64,000 nt of DNA from Paenibacillus kyungheensis (GCF_028606985.1 NZ_CP117416.1:844001-908000); one strand, 5' to 3'; numbered from the stretch's first letter, positions 43,989 through 54,243 are shown. Made by a program: numbers and translations. The notes: generated by a model not told the origin, from the sequence alone.

Positions 43989-43999
43989 AAAGGTAGCGA

Positions 44000-44026
44000 T
44001 TAGCACTCGTATTGCCTGAGTGCTAA
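44000..44026 (+). promoter_or_regulatory. Perfect CIRCE element (HrcA operator)
   Basis: TTAGCACTC, nine bases, GAGTGCTAA: both arms match the CIRCE consensus exactly and the spacer is the required 9 bases. It lies 33 bases before the htpG start and just after a SigA-type promoter, so HrcA should repress htpG. Confidence 0.97.
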
Positions 44027-44058
44027 AAAAAGCAGAATCGAAGGGAGACTTACTTTTC

Positions 44059-45957
44059 ATGACTACCAAGCAATTTAAAGCGGAATCCAAACGATTATTA
44101 GAAATGATGATTAACTCGATCTATACGCAAAAGGAAATCTTTTTGCGCGAATTAATCTCCAATGCAAGTGATGCGATTGATAAAATTTACTATAAAGCAT
44201 TAACAGATGATTCGTTAACATTCCACAAAGAAGATTATTATATCAAAGTCTCTGCGGACAAAGCGGCTAGAACGTTAACGATTGCAGATACAGGGATTGG
44301 TATGACTGAGGAAGACCTTGAAAATAATTTAGGAATTATTGCAAAAAGTGGCTCGCTTGCTTTCAAAAAAGAAAATGAAGCAAAAGATGGTCACAATATT
44401 ATCGGTCAATTCGGTGTAGGCTTCTATGCGGCATTTATGGTGGCAGATGAAGTGACTGTCATCAGTAAGGCACTAGGAAGCGATCAAGCGTTCCAATGGC
44501 ATTCTGAAGGGACAGAGGGCTATTCTATTACTCCAACAGAGAAAGATACAGTAGGTACAATCATTACACTCAAAATCAAAGAAAATACAGAAGATGATCA
44601 ATACGATGAGTATTTGGAAGAATATCGTTTGAAAGCGATCATCAAAAAGTATTCTGACTTTATCCGTTATCCAATCAAAATGGATATCAGTGGCAGTCGT
44701 CCTGTTGAAAATGACAACGCAGACGAAAATGCAGAGCCAGAATATGTAGAATATACTGAAGAGCAAACAGTAAATAGCATGATTCCAATCTGGCGCAAAA
44801 ACAAAAGCGAATTAACCGATGCTGATTACGAGAACTTTTATAACGAAAAACGGTATGGTTTCGATAAACCGCTAAAACATGTGCATATTAGCGCAGATGG
44901 TGCAGTGGTCTATAATGCAATTCTATTTATTCCTGAAAATACACCATTTGATTATTACACGAAAGAGTATGAAAAAGGTCTAGAATTGTACTCTAATGGC
45001 GTATTGATTATGGATAAATGTAGCGATCTATTACCAGATTACTTTAGCTTTGTGAAAGGAATGGTCGATTCTGAAGACCTGTCTCTTAATATTTCACGCG
45101 AAATGCTACAGCATGATCGTCAATTGAAGTTAATCGCTAAAAATATTAAAAACAAAATCAAAGGTCAATTACAGTCGATGCTTAAAGATGAGCGTGAGAA
45201 CTATGAGAAGTTCTACCAATCATTTGGCAGACAATTAAAATTCGGCGTGTACAACGAATATGGTATGCACAAAGAAGACCTACAAGATATTTTGTTGTTC
45301 GCTTCTTCACATGAGAAGAAATTAGTGACACTCGATGAATATGTATCCAGAATGCCAGAAGATCAGAAGTTCATCTACTATGCAGCAGGTGAATCAATCG
45401 AACGTATAGAGAAATTACCGCAAACCGAAATGGTATCTGATAAAGGATATGAGATTCTATACTTTACCGATGATATCGATGAATTTGCTATCAAAATGAT
45501 TAATACGTACAAAGACAAAGCATTCAAATCTGTTTCTAGTGGCGATCTAGGTATCGAGCCAGACGAAAAAGATCAAACGACAGAAGCAGAAGAAAACGAA
45601 AATAAAGATTTGTTTGAAGCGATGAAAGCAACTTTGGCAGGTAAAGTATCTAATGTTAAAGCATCCAAACGTCTAAGATCACATCCTGTCTGCTTATCTA
45701 CAGAAGGCGAACTATCGATTGAAATGGAAAAAATCCTTCAAGCGATGCCAGATGGTGGCGGCGTAAAAGCAGATAAAGTACTGGAAATTAACGTTAATCA
45801 TGATGTTTTCCAATCACTTAAAAATGCACTGGAAAATGATAAAGATAAGCTGAACCTGTATACAAACTTGTTATACAATCAAGCTTTGTTAATCGAAGGT
45901 CTGCCGGTACAAGATCCAGTAGAATTTACGAACGATATTTGTAAAGTGATGGTTTAA
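44059..45957 (+). CDS. htpG: Hsp90-family chaperone HtpG
   Basis: 632 residues from ATG 44059 (GAAGGGAGAC upstream; the open frame upstream overlaps the CIRCE element). N-terminal GHKL ATPase: Glu31, Asn35 and Asp38 in [19 protein letters not shown], and [15 protein letters not shown]. The middle domain begins near 230, and the C-terminal dimerisation domain ends with the usual hydrophobic tail; this protein ends [10 protein letters not shown]. The acidic linkers are [17 protein letters not shown] and [12 protein letters not shown]. HtpG remodels client proteins under heat stress. Its control by CIRCE, normally reserved for hrcA-grpE-dnaK and groESL, is the notable point. Confidence 0.97.
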   Translation: MTTKQFKAESKRLLEMMINSIYTQKEIFLRELISNASDAIDKIYYKALTDDSLTFHKEDYYIKVSADKAARTLTIADTGIGMTEEDLENNLGIIAKSGSLAFKKENEAKDGHNIIGQFGVGFYAAFMVADEVTVISKALGSDQAFQWHSEGTEGYSITPTEKDTVGTIITLKIKENTEDDQYDEYLEEYRLKAIIKKYSDFIRYPIKMDISGSRPVENDNADENAEPEYVEYTEEQTVNSMIPIWRKNKSELTDADYENFYNEKRYGFDKPLKHVHISADGAVVYNAILFIPENTPFDYYTKEYEKGLELYSNGVLIMDKCSDLLPDYFSFVKGMVDSEDLSLNISREMLQHDRQLKLIAKNIKNKIKGQLQSMLKDERENYEKFYQSFGRQLKFGVYNEYGMHKEDLQDILLFASSHEKKLVTLDEYVSRMPEDQKFIYYAAGESIERIEKLPQTEMVSDKGYEILYFTDDIDEFAIKMINTYKDKAFKSVSSGDLGIEPDEKDQTTEAEENENKDLFEAMKATLAGKVSNVKASKRLRSHPVCLSTEGELSIEMEKILQAMPDGGGVKADKVLEINVNHDVFQSLKNALENDKDKLNLYTNLLYNQALLIEGLPVQDPVEFTNDICKVMV

Positions 45958-46314
45958 ATTCAATAGTTAATCTATAAAATATAAAAGCACAAAAAAACTC
46001 CTTAATCATAAGGAGTTTTTTTTGCGCTTTTATTCGTCAATAAACGACAAAATAATATTTTTTACAACAAATGGTGGATTTGCTATACATATTTAAATTA
46101 GTACTACCGACATATAATTATAGTTAAATTTGAAGCTAATGTATTGCTAAAGTCTTAATTGATCAAAATTTAAGCTGCTAAGTCATTAGTTTGAATAACG
46201 ATATACCTCAAAATCCTAATTAGATAAACATCATAGATAGAGGTTGGTGATATGAAGTAATACACAATCAGGCATTACTACTAATAAAAACTAAAAAACT
46301 TTCAGAGGGGTTTA
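45958..46314. other. Intergenic region, 357 bp, AT-rich
   Basis: Apart from the htpG terminator this holds no gene I can support. It must contain the promoter of the chemoreceptor gene. I did not find a good SigD (flagellar sigma) promoter, which such genes often use. Confidence 0.5.
45991..46023 (+). terminator. Intrinsic terminator of htpG
   Basis: AAAAAAACTCCTT and AAGGAGTTTTTTT pair around a 6-base loop with a long T run. Confidence 0.92.
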
Positions 46315-48021
46315 TTGAATATGAAGAATCTAAGTGTTCGTACCAAAATTGTAATCTTAATTATTATTAATCTATTACTATTGCTTGCTTTAGGTTTTAA
46401 CGGTACGACTTCAACAAAACAAATGTCTAATATTGCAACAGATATGTACGAGAAAAATATGAAACCTGTGATGGCTATGGATCAGATTATTATTAATTAT
46501 AGTAACAATGCCAAACGCCTATTAATACTTACGCGTACAACAGATATGACGGAAAGAGAAACATTGATAAAAGAAGTGGCTACAACAGCTTCGGATACAG
46601 GCAAACAATACGCATTGCTTAAACAAACGACTCTTAGTCCTGAAAATCAGCAAAATTTAGCCAATCTTACAGAAACAAATATAGCATTTTCAGACGCTCG
46701 GCAGAATATTTTAGATGCGGTAGGTGCAGGCGATCTTACGACTGCTCAGTCAAACTACACTGATTTAGAAAATACACGTATTACTTTGAATAAATATTTA
46801 GATACTTTGCGTACCAGTATGGTAAATGAAGCCAATCAAAGTAAAGTTACAGCTGATAATACGTATAGTCGGTCTACTATAGTTATGGTTACTTTTATTA
46901 TTATTGGATTGCTCGTGTCTTTGTTGGTCGGCTTATGGATTGCATTACTTATTTCTCGTCCATTACGTAAAGTTCAACAATTGATGAATCAAGCGGCTCA
47001 AGGGGATCTTACAACAGCAGCAGATTACCAGGCAAAAGATGAAATCGGTCAGGTGGCTACCGCTTTTAATACGCTTATAGCAAGTATGCGTAAAATCATT
47101 AAAAGTGTAGATGAAAGTGCAATGACGCTGTCTGCATCTTCGGAAGAGTTAACTGCTAGTGCAGAGCAAACAGCACAGGCTTCTTCTCATATTGCTACGT
47201 CTTCTGGCGAATTAGCAACTGGCTTTACATCCCAGACACAAACAGTTATTCAAGTGACAGATTCGGTAAATGGAATGGCACGTCAGATGGATCAAATCTC
47301 TCATACGAGCCAACAAGTGGGCGAAATGACTGAAAACATGCAACAAACTGCTGAAAAAGGAATTGATGAAGTACGAGATATTACCAATCGTATTGAACAA
47401 TTATCAAGCGATATTCATTCTACATTAAATGTGCTTACGAATCTAAATGCGAAATCAGAGCAGATTGGATTTGCTTCTTCCGCTATTCAGCAGATCGCTC
47501 AACAAACCAATCTATTAGCACTTAATGCTTCTATTGAAGCCGCGCGTGCAGGTGATGCTGGACGAGGATTTGCCGTAGTTGCTGATGAAATCCGTAAACT
47601 GGCTGAAAGTTCAGCGAGCTCTTCCACTACAATTACTAGCTTGATCAAAGATGTACAACAAGAAAGTCAAAGTGCTGTCGACAAAGCAAAAGGTTCTGTA
47701 CACAGTGTTCAAGCTAGTATTGATGGAGGACAACGGGTTACAGTTGCATTTGAAGCAATCCAGCAATCTATTAATACGACTGTCCAACAAACCAATTCAA
47801 CAAATACGTTAATTAATAATGCCACGCAAGAGACTCAAAAAGTTGCCGAAGCGATGGAACATTTAAGTGCACTATCACAGCAAGGTTCTGCGGGTATTGA
47901 TGAAATGAATGCGGCTAGTGAAGAACAATTATCTACGATGGAAGATGTAGCTTCATCTGCTCGTCATCTATCACAGTTAGCAGAAGAATTACAACAATTG
48001 ATCGCTTTCTGCAAAGTATAA
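46315..48021 (+). CDS. Methyl-accepting chemotaxis protein
   Basis: 568 residues. Start TTG 46315 with AGAGGGG 5 bases upstream; ATG 46321 is nearly as good. Membrane segment about 10-30, an extracellular four-helix-bundle sensor (about 35-190, 4HB_MCP type, with [19 protein letters not shown]), second membrane segment about 192-215, HAMP domain ([20 protein letters not shown]), then the signalling hairpin whose tip reads [36 protein letters not shown] (residues about 400-435). The ligand is unknown. The C-terminus has no pentapeptide tether. It stands alone, ended by a hairpin at 48091. Confidence 0.93.
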   Translation: MNMKNLSVRTKIVILIIINLLLLLALGFNGTTSTKQMSNIATDMYEKNMKPVMAMDQIIINYSNNAKRLLILTRTTDMTERETLIKEVATTASDTGKQYALLKQTTLSPENQQNLANLTETNIAFSDARQNILDAVGAGDLTTAQSNYTDLENTRITLNKYLDTLRTSMVNEANQSKVTADNTYSRSTIVMVTFIIIGLLVSLLVGLWIALLISRPLRKVQQLMNQAAQGDLTTAADYQAKDEIGQVATAFNTLIASMRKIIKSVDESAMTLSASSEELTASAEQTAQASSHIATSSGELATGFTSQTQTVIQVTDSVNGMARQMDQISHTSQQVGEMTENMQQTAEKGIDEVRDITNRIEQLSSDIHSTLNVLTNLNAKSEQIGFASSAIQQIAQQTNLLALNASIEAARAGDAGRGFAVVADEIRKLAESSASSSTTITSLIKDVQQESQSAVDKAKGSVHSVQASIDGGQRVTVAFEAIQQSINTTVQQTNSTNTLINNATQETQKVAEAMEHLSALSQQGSAGIDEMNAASEEQLSTMEDVASSARHLSQLAEELQQLIAFCKV

Positions 48022-48090
48022 TTTTCGACTAGATCAGGTATACTATCTTTATATCGCACAACGATAATTAGCAAATACAACAACCAATAG

Positions 48091-48134
48091 AGCCACGACC
48101 TTCTCACATTGTTTCGAGAAAAGGTTGTGGCTTT
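48091..48134 (+). terminator. Intrinsic terminator of the chemoreceptor gene
   Basis: AGCCACGACCTTCTC pairs with GAGAAAAGGTTGTGGCT with a small bulge, followed by a short T run. Confidence 0.78.
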
Positions 48135-48205
48135 ATGTTAAGATCATGAAGAAGTGGAAGCAACTAGAATATAATAAAGTGATATTTCAGATGGAGGAGA
48201 TTACG

Positions 48206-48823
48206 ATGCAATTAAAAGAAGTATTTACTCGTATCGAAAAGAAAGCAGAACTACATTCATACATAGAACAGATTCCAGCCAAATATAAAAAGACCCAAAA
48301 AGCGTATCTGGCGGCATTGGTGAAATTAAGTTATCTCTTATATATCACTCAAAGCGATCAGAAGCCACAGATCAAAGAGTTACTAGAGGAGCTATCACAG
48401 ATTCCTTTTGAAGAAAATTATGATTACTGGACATGGGTAGAACATGCATTGGTTCTTCAAGCCCGTATCGCTCGTGAAAAAGAACAGCAAGGTTTGTATG
48501 ATCAATCGATGCAATTGATAGAAGATGCGATCAATACCGGCGAAGAAACGGTAGTAAAAGTTAAACATAATGTGCAAGCCCGGTTCGTCAAAGGAGAAAC
48601 GCTAAGTACCCAAACGATAGATGCAGCTATCAAGAAAAATGATACCTCTATGGAATGTGAGCAACGAATATTGTATGTGATGAAGCTTTTCAAAATCAAA
48701 GAATTAGGCGCTCAACCTCCTTATACAGATGAGAAAGTAGAGCAAGAAAGTACAGAATATATGAAGCGAATTAACGAGATTGTGGAGCAAGTCGGTATCG
48801 AGAAGGTGGAACCTTTCAAATGA
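48206..48823 (+). CDS. Helical protein of unknown function, first gene of a two-gene unit
   Basis: 205 residues from ATG 48206, chosen for GGAGGAG upstream; in-frame codons further up overlap the preceding terminator. Almost entirely helical and charged (LKEVFTRIEKKAELHSYIEQ at the start, KAYLAALVKLSYLLYITQSDQ), with a TPR-like look but no clear repeat. It overlaps the next gene by four bases (ATGA), so the two are translationally coupled and their products may interact: one cytoplasmic, the other membrane-bound. No family recognised. Confidence 0.75.
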   Translation: MQLKEVFTRIEKKAELHSYIEQIPAKYKKTQKAYLAALVKLSYLLYITQSDQKPQIKELLEELSQIPFEENYDYWTWVEHALVLQARIAREKEQQGLYDQSMQLIEDAINTGEETVVKVKHNVQARFVKGETLSTQTIDAAIKKNDTSMECEQRILYVMKLFKIKELGAQPPYTDEKVEQESTEYMKRINEIVEQVGIEKVEPFK

Positions 48824-49527
48824 AGATACGCTATTTATTTCAGAAAGATGAGCGAGATATACCATCCAGTGAAATGGGTATAAACGATTGGTTGAAAAGA
48901 ATTGTAATCATAGCGATATTAGGTAATATTGCTTCATATATTTGGTTGGTGCTCACCGCAACAGCTAATTTTCAAAGAGGTCTGGATTTGATAGGGACTG
49001 TAGTGGTCGTCATGTATGGCACTATTTCGATAATGACATTATTGTTTACGATCATTTTTTTGGTGAGTAATACTCTTTCCAAAGGTCTGGTTAGTAATAC
49101 GGTATTTATTTCGTGCACAGTGGTTTTATTAGCTTTGAGTGTAAGTCAATTTAAAGCTATTGAACCTGCCGGTTGGCTAACGGAACGAATCGAAACGCAT
49201 GAACTGGTCACAACATCGGATCAGCAATATCAGTACCGATTAGAATTGGTCAATACATTCCAGAGTAATGAAAAAGTGAGATTGTATCTCAAACATATAC
49301 ATACAGGTAAAGAATCTAAAATTAATCTTGCTATTGATTTGGGCGATGCTTATATCATTCAATCAAGTGATAAGAGATGGGTCAATATGGAATCAACCGA
49401 TCAACCACATCGATATATTATGACGATAAATGATGTGTTTAGCATTCCGAAAGATACTTTTTTAATAGATACAGCTCAAGCCACTTCGACCTTAATAGCA
49501 CAAGAGAAAGAAATCAATTATGAGTGA
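48820..49527 (+). CDS. Membrane protein of unknown function, coupled to the upstream gene
   Basis: 235 residues. Three hydrophobic segments in the first half (about 27-47, 57-80, 90-107), then a soluble domain of about 120 residues rich in beta strands (YQYRLELVNTFQSNEKVRLYL, KINLAIDLGDAYIIQSS) probably on the outer face. It starts inside the stop of the preceding gene (ATGA overlap). No known motif. Confidence 0.75.
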   Translation: MKIRYLFQKDERDIPSSEMGINDWLKRIVIIAILGNIASYIWLVLTATANFQRGLDLIGTVVVVMYGTISIMTLLFTIIFLVSNTLSKGLVSNTVFISCTVVLLALSVSQFKAIEPAGWLTERIETHELVTTSDQQYQYRLELVNTFQSNEKVRLYLKHIHTGKESKINLAIDLGDAYIIQSSDKRWVNMESTDQPHRYIMTINDVFSIPKDTFLIDTAQATSTLIAQEKEINYE

Positions 49528-49596
49528 AGCAGTTGTTAGAGTCATAATTGATTGACCTAAAATAGGTACAATTATATTCAATTATTATTATGTTGG

Positions 49597-50127
49597 ATGA
49601 ATAGGGTGATGAGATTGGAGATAAATCTTAAACGGGATTATGGTGTGATTAAACATAATATGTCAGTACAGAATATTGCAGATATATTAAGCTTGCTGAA
49701 TAAAAATAATTCAATCATTCTATTTTCTTTTTATGAAAGAAATATGAATCTAGTTGATGCAAGTACACAAAAATTTATTTTAGATAGAATTACTTTTGTT
49801 AATTCTGAATGGGTATTGCCTTGGACCGAATCTTTAGCATATTGGGATGAACCAAATCAAGCACTACCTCAAATTATATGGTTTTCTGTAGAAAAGAAAG
49901 AAGATATTGTAAAAGCAATTGAAATAGATCATTTGTTTAGATGTATTTTTCTGCAGAAGGATATGAGTTTTAAGCAGTATTCTAATGTAGTATTTCATCA
50001 AGAATACTACTCTTCTGTTGAGGAAGAAGAGTATGAGTATTATTTAGGTTTTACAAATAAAGAATCATTTTTAACTCATTCTTTAGATAAAATAAAGAGC
50101 CAATTCGAGATGACGTTAGTAGAATAA
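49597..50127 (+). CDS. Hypothetical protein (about 176 aa)
   Basis: The start is uncertain: ATG 49597, ATG 49609 and TTG 49615 are in frame, and GGGTGATG favours one of the later two. The protein is soluble and acidic, with an aspartate/aromatic-rich middle (WVLPWTESLAYWDEPNQALP) and an EYYSSVEEEEYEYYLGFTNK segment. I do not recognise it; size and composition are compatible with a small immunity or SMI1-like protein, without proof. Confidence 0.65.
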   Translation: MNRVMRLEINLKRDYGVIKHNMSVQNIADILSLLNKNNSIILFSFYERNMNLVDASTQKFILDRITFVNSEWVLPWTESLAYWDEPNQALPQIIWFSVEKKEDIVKAIEIDHLFRCIFLQKDMSFKQYSNVVFHQEYYSSVEEEEYEYYLGFTNKESFLTHSLDKIKSQFEMTLVE

Positions 50128-50242
50128 GAAGCTTGAGCAATCTATAGTTAAATTCTTTGAGATAAGGTTGTTTGATTGTTATTAAAGAATACTATTTAAG
50201 TTTTAGGGAATTAAAAATCTTGTTATACATGAGGTATACACT

Positions 50243-50530
50243 ATGATGCTGTGGTTTAAGTGGTTGTGGGGAGCAGTAGGGCTATTTCATGTAGCATCTG
50301 TTGTATTTATGTTTATTCAAGTTAGTCATTATTTCGCACATGGTTTTCCTATTAGTGGAATTCTATTAGCATTGATCATCGCAAGTCCTGCCATACTTTT
50401 GTTAGGAACGACAGTAGGTGGATTGTTTCTGAAAAAAGAAGGAGCTAAAGGAGTAGCAGGGTATGTGATAGGCAGTCTAGTGATGGTAGCTATGTTATTT
50501 TTATCTAAAGCTTATTTTGGATGGACTTGA
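50243..50530 (+). CDS. Small membrane protein, paralogue A
   Basis: 95 residues with three hydrophobic segments. Opens MMLWFKWLWGAVGL and ends GGLFLKKEGAKGVAGYVIGSLVMVAMLFLSKAYF, split over residues 58-93. It is a paralogue of the protein encoded 117 bases downstream, with shared WFK near the start, KEGA, GY-IGS and LSKAYF at the end. A GAGGTATACA site precedes each gene, so the copies include the upstream region. No function known. Confidence 0.7.
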   Translation: MMLWFKWLWGAVGLFHVASVVFMFIQVSHYFAHGFPISGILLALIIASPAILLLGTTVGGLFLKKEGAKGVAGYVIGSLVMVAMLFLSKAYFGWT

Positions 50531-50647
50531 TAAAATAGTTTATCATTCGATGGATATCAAACATGAGACAACTGCTAAAATAAGCAATATGTTTAAAGTA
50601 GAATCGTAAATCAATGATATCTATTTCAACGAATAGAGGTATACATA

Positions 50648-50926
50648 ATGATGAAATGGTTTAAAGGAATATGGGCAGTCGTTGCTATTATAAATATAGT
50701 ATGTTTTGTGGCTATGATTTTAATACATACAGATCATTTTCAACATATACTTTTTCTTGATGGAGTGTTTTCAGCTTTTTTTGTAGGGATTCCTTCACTT
50801 GGGTTGTTGATAATGAGTATAGGTGGAATATTTCTCAACAAAGAAGGTGCTTCTGGACTATCGGGGTATATTATAGGGAGTATTATTATGATCTTATTAT
50901 TGCTTTTATCTAAAGCTTATTTTTAA
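50648..50926 (+). CDS. Small membrane protein, paralogue B
   Basis: 92 residues. Same arrangement as paralogue A: MMKWFKGIWAVVAIINI, then GGIFLNKEGASGLSGYIIGS and LLLLLSKAYF. The differences are mostly conservative hydrophobic swaps. The pair arose by tandem duplication, and a bidirectional terminator at 50938-50986 follows. Confidence 0.7.
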   Translation: MMKWFKGIWAVVAIINIVCFVAMILIHTDHFQHILFLDGVFSAFFVGIPSLGLLIMSIGGIFLNKEGASGLSGYIIGSIIMILLLLLSKAYF

Positions 50927-50937
50927 ATTATATACAC

Positions 50938-50986
50938 AACAAAAAACCTTCCCACTCTGCCGATGCAGATAAGAAGGTTTTTTGTT
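50938..50986. terminator. Bidirectional terminator
   Basis: AACAAAAAACCTTC (50938-50951) pairs perfectly with GAAGGTTTTTTGTT (50973-50986), with an inner TCTGC/GCAGA stem. Confidence 0.92.
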
Positions 50987-51025
50987 GTATATGCTCTATT
51001 TACCTCAACTCTAGCTACATTTGAT

Positions 51026-53272
51026 CTACATCGAAGCATACTTTACAATCATCGCTTCGCGTGTCTGTTCATCATAAGCAATCCATAATTCATCGCCTAC
51101 TTCGACACCGTATACAGGTTCGATCGATTGTTCCAATACATACTCTGCATCACCACGCTGAACAGTAATACGTGCAAGTGGACGCTCTCCGGTAGTACCG
51201 TTAAATTCAACAGCGATGACTTTGGCGCTCCCTTGCTTGCCTTGCATCAGGCGGAGATCACGCTGGAATTCATGTTGTTTTACAGTCACAGGAAGTTGGT
51301 TACCGACAGACAACGCTAATTGTGACGGTACAAATTGACTGCTCACTTTCTGAATGCGTTGATTGTTTTGGGATACCAGTACTTCCATGAGCATCAATTG
51401 ACGCTGATGAATTTGCACAGCAAAAGGTTGAATCGATATAATTTCACCTTGTAAAGTGAGTTCATCTTTTTTGTTCAGGTCAGTCAATACGCCATAACTG
51501 AGTAGACGTGTCATACCTGCAATTTGGATCAGATTGGCTTTGTCCCATAGACGGTATTGAAATCCACGTGGTTGTACTACCGGAACAGAGTAAGTCTGAC
51601 CATCCAACTCAAAATGTAACAATAAAGCTTGTCCACGATTGACTTGCTCATACGTATCTATTTTTTGCAAGACGGCATTATACAATATGTGAGATTGAGG
51701 TTGCGCCGGAACATCTTCAGTTGTTAAAAAAATAGCAGTCTGCTTACGGCGATCATAGCTGATCATCGCTGAGTCACCGATCGAAGGCATCTGTAAATAA
51801 GAAACGACTTTTTTGATATTTACTTTGCGTAATACACCTTCATCTTCAAATTGCACTGTAAATCGCACTTGAGGCTGTTCATTAATAAATGTTCCCGTTT
51901 CAGCACGAGCTATAATAGTCGCTTGAGTCACTACTCCTTTTTGGAGCTGTTTGGTTTTGCGTCTACGCAAAATGAAGTGAATTACGAACGGAATGACTAA
52001 CAAAAGAAAAGGGATAATCAACCAGATAATTAAATTGAATACAATCGGCCCGCCTTCCAAAAGATACGCCAGAAATCCTTGCCATGACTTTTGCTTAGCA
52101 GGATCACTTGCTTGCCATTGCTCCACTTCAGCGTTGGTGATCTGAGAGATAGAACCATCTTGTGGATTGAACCAACCTGCGGAATTATCGGTCTCTGAAT
52201 AGTACAGTGGTGTAGTTGTATTTTCTTTATAAAAGGTAAAATTATCATTCGTTACCTGATCGTATGTTTTGTTCGTAAGCAGTGGAGAGATATCTGTAAA
52301 TTGTTTGGTTTTTTCATTATAGATATAACCGATTAATTTGCCATCTGCTTCATCTTTGGTTGTCGAACCGGTTACCAGTGCTTCCTCATCATTAAGCAAC
52401 AATATCTGGGCTTGATAGACAGGTTGGGGAGTAGGAAGTAATACGCCTACTTGATCTGTTGTTTGATTGTAAAACCGTACTTGCTTTGGATAATCGCTTT
52501 CTACTTGTAACAAACGGGTAGGGTCTGCTTGGAAATGTTGTACAAATTGTTGCTCAGCTTGTTCTTCTGCTTCATAGCCAACTAAATCAGCCTGAGGAAC
52601 ATATACAGCAGGGCGATGTTGCTTATCCAAAATGCCACTGATATAAGCAGAACGCCCATCTTTCAGCGTAGCCACCAGCATGGGAATCGCTACATCACTT
52701 TCAAAGCTATTATGAGTGTTATCTATATTCGTCGGTCTAGCAGGTAAGACAGAACTGTCACTTAGGTCTATCGAGTGCAGTTGTCCATTCTGTATTTCTG
52801 AGAGCCCTGCTTTACTCTGCTTTGTCCAACCATCATTGACCAATACAAGACGGTTGCGCCACATATATGTACTGTTTCTCAAATAATCATCGATAATAAT
52901 CGAATGATTGCTGAGTTCTTTACTATTGCCTGTTGCATCGATCGCATGGACAGATAACCTATCATTATTATCTTTTGTTGCAACAATCAATTGCTTATTC
53001 TGATAAGCGGCAGCGATGTCTTTGAATATATTGGAGGCAAGAGGAATATCATTTTCCAGTTGATGATTGCTGGTATTGTAGATCATCCCTTGCAGGCCTT
53101 GTTCGCCATCCGCAATACTGATTAATTTTTGACCTTTATCCAAATAAAAGACGTTATGTACAGCAGCCGGATGGTTTCGTGCTTCTTCTATTCCACCCGC
53201 ATAATCATTCCACGCAATAATGCTGATCACGACTAAAGGAATTAAATAAATCAACAAACCTATTTTTCGCAT
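51026..53272 (-). CDS. Large membrane protein with extracellular and cytoplasmic beta domains
   Basis: 748 residues from ATG 53272 (GGAG 10 bases upstream; the open frame upstream has no site). One N-terminal membrane segment (about 5-22), then about 430 extracytoplasmic residues with repeated strand motifs of the kind KQLIVATKDNNDRLSVHAID and LLLNDEEALVTGST, suggesting a beta-propeller. A second membrane segment follows (VFNLIIWLIIPFLLLVIPFV), then about 230 cytoplasmic residues with several small beta domains, one resembling DUF3592 (ATIIARAETGTFINEQPQVRF). Function unknown. Single gene ended by the bidirectional terminator at 50938. Confidence 0.7.
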   Translation of the reverse strand: MRKIGLLIYLIPLVVISIIAWNDYAGGIEEARNHPAAVHNVFYLDKGQKLISIADGEQGLQGMIYNTSNHQLENDIPLASNIFKDIAAAYQNKQLIVATKDNNDRLSVHAIDATGNSKELSNHSIIIDDYLRNSTYMWRNRLVLVNDGWTKQSKAGLSEIQNGQLHSIDLSDSSVLPARPTNIDNTHNSFESDVAIPMLVATLKDGRSAYISGILDKQHRPAVYVPQADLVGYEAEEQAEQQFVQHFQADPTRLLQVESDYPKQVRFYNQTTDQVGVLLPTPQPVYQAQILLLNDEEALVTGSTTKDEADGKLIGYIYNEKTKQFTDISPLLTNKTYDQVTNDNFTFYKENTTTPLYYSETDNSAGWFNPQDGSISQITNAEVEQWQASDPAKQKSWQGFLAYLLEGGPIVFNLIIWLIIPFLLLVIPFVIHFILRRRKTKQLQKGVVTQATIIARAETGTFINEQPQVRFTVQFEDEGVLRKVNIKKVVSYLQMPSIGDSAMISYDRRKQTAIFLTTEDVPAQPQSHILYNAVLQKIDTYEQVNRGQALLLHFELDGQTYSVPVVQPRGFQYRLWDKANLIQIAGMTRLLSYGVLTDLNKKDELTLQGEIISIQPFAVQIHQRQLMLMEVLVSQNNQRIQKVSSQFVPSQLALSVGNQLPVTVKQHEFQRDLRLMQGKQGSAKVIAVEFNGTTGERPLARITVQRGDAEYVLEQSIEPVYGVEVGDELWIAYDEQTREAMIVKYASM

Positions 53273-53458
53273 TACTTTATATCTCCTATCCGTAGCCTGT
53301 AATATCGACCTCAACATATCAATATCCAATTTAACATAAGTAACTATTGTTTTTCCAGTTGGTGATATGTGGCAGGGTTTGTTACAATAGACTAAAGAAG
53401 CATAGGGATGTCTGTATGCACAGGCAGATTTATGTATTACATCTAACGGAGTGATATT

Positions 53459-53635
53459 TTGGCTAATGCAAAAAGCAAAGGTGGAACAGGTCGCGGGACG
53501 GGGAAAAAAGGTTGGAATCGCTGGCAAGCTAGCGCTAAAAAAACCAAAAGTGCACCTAAACCTTATGCAACCAGAGCAGACAAAGACAAAAAAGGCAATT
53601 CCAAGTCTACACCTACCACTAAAAGTACAGATTAA
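53459..53635 (+). CDS. DUF3934-type small basic protein (58 aa)
   Basis: Starts at TTG 53459 with GGAG upstream and ends TAA 53633-53635. The protein begins MANAKSKGGTGRGTGKKGWN, then RWQASAKKTKSAPKPY and ends TTKSTD. Gly/Lys-rich with a GTGRGTGKKGWNRWQA core, which is the mark of the DUF3934 family of bacilli. It is highly basic, so it may bind nucleic acid or ribosomes, but no function is known. It is easy to miss because of its length and TTG start. A frame shifted by one base (53451) is open over the same stretch and is a shadow. Confidence 0.8.
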   Translation: MANAKSKGGTGRGTGKKGWNRWQASAKKTKSAPKPYATRADKDKKGNSKSTPTTKSTD

Positions 53636-53728
53636 CTGTTATTTTCAGCGAAATGTCTTTCAATCGCTATAGAAGCTGAATTATAATAAAGAGTAACGGG
53701 ATTTGAAAATAGAAGGGGATTGAATGTT

Positions 53729-54184
53729 TTGACAGAAGAATCACAGTTCGAAAGTACGTCATTTGAATTACCAGAAAATTATGAAGAATTAAAAAAAGCG
53801 GCTCACCGCAAATCCAATTGGCAGGAGCGTCTAAACGCTGTCAATGAATTAGGACAATACAACCATCAGCCGATTATTGATCTGCTTACGCATATGATGA
53901 ATAATGATCCAGTATACGCTGTTCAAGATGCAGCATACAAGCAATTGCGAGGTCTGGGACAAGATGTGCAACAACCATCCAAAACCAAGCCTGAATTGTT
54001 CAAAGGATTAACTAAAACATTAATTCGTATCAAAAAGAGCTTGCCAAAAGACCATAGCTTTGAAGATTTCAAAGTGAAATTGCACAAAATGCGTGCGGAT
54101 ATCTATAACACGTATGAAGGCGAAAAAGGCGAAGAGTTCGACAACTGGTTAAAAGCAAAATGGGAATCTTACGACACCAAGTAA
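53729..54184 (+). CDS. HEAT-repeat protein (151 aa)
   Basis: The likely start is TTG 53729, 10 bases after GGGG; TTG 53720 is in frame but too close to the site. After an acidic N-terminus, NWQERLNAVNELGQYNHQPI and NDPVYAVQDAAYKQLRGLG form two HEAT-like helical repeats, followed by a charged region SFEDFKVKLHKMRADIYNTY. Probably a protein-binding scaffold. No partner is evident; it may share a transcript with the Nfu_N gene 60 bases later. Confidence 0.8.
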   Translation: MTEESQFESTSFELPENYEELKKAAHRKSNWQERLNAVNELGQYNHQPIIDLLTHMMNNDPVYAVQDAAYKQLRGLGQDVQQPSKTKPELFKGLTKTLIRIKKSLPKDHSFEDFKVKLHKMRADIYNTYEGEKGEEFDNWLKAKWESYDTK

Positions 54185-54243
54185 GATCATCCGATCAGCA
54201 CTAACATCTACTCCCTAATCCAACTATCAGGAGGAATTACCCT

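Noticed and set aside
53451-53672. Longer frame over the DUF3934-type gene
   Set aside because: The frame one base over, starting TTG 53459, has the better ribosome site and the recognisable family core.
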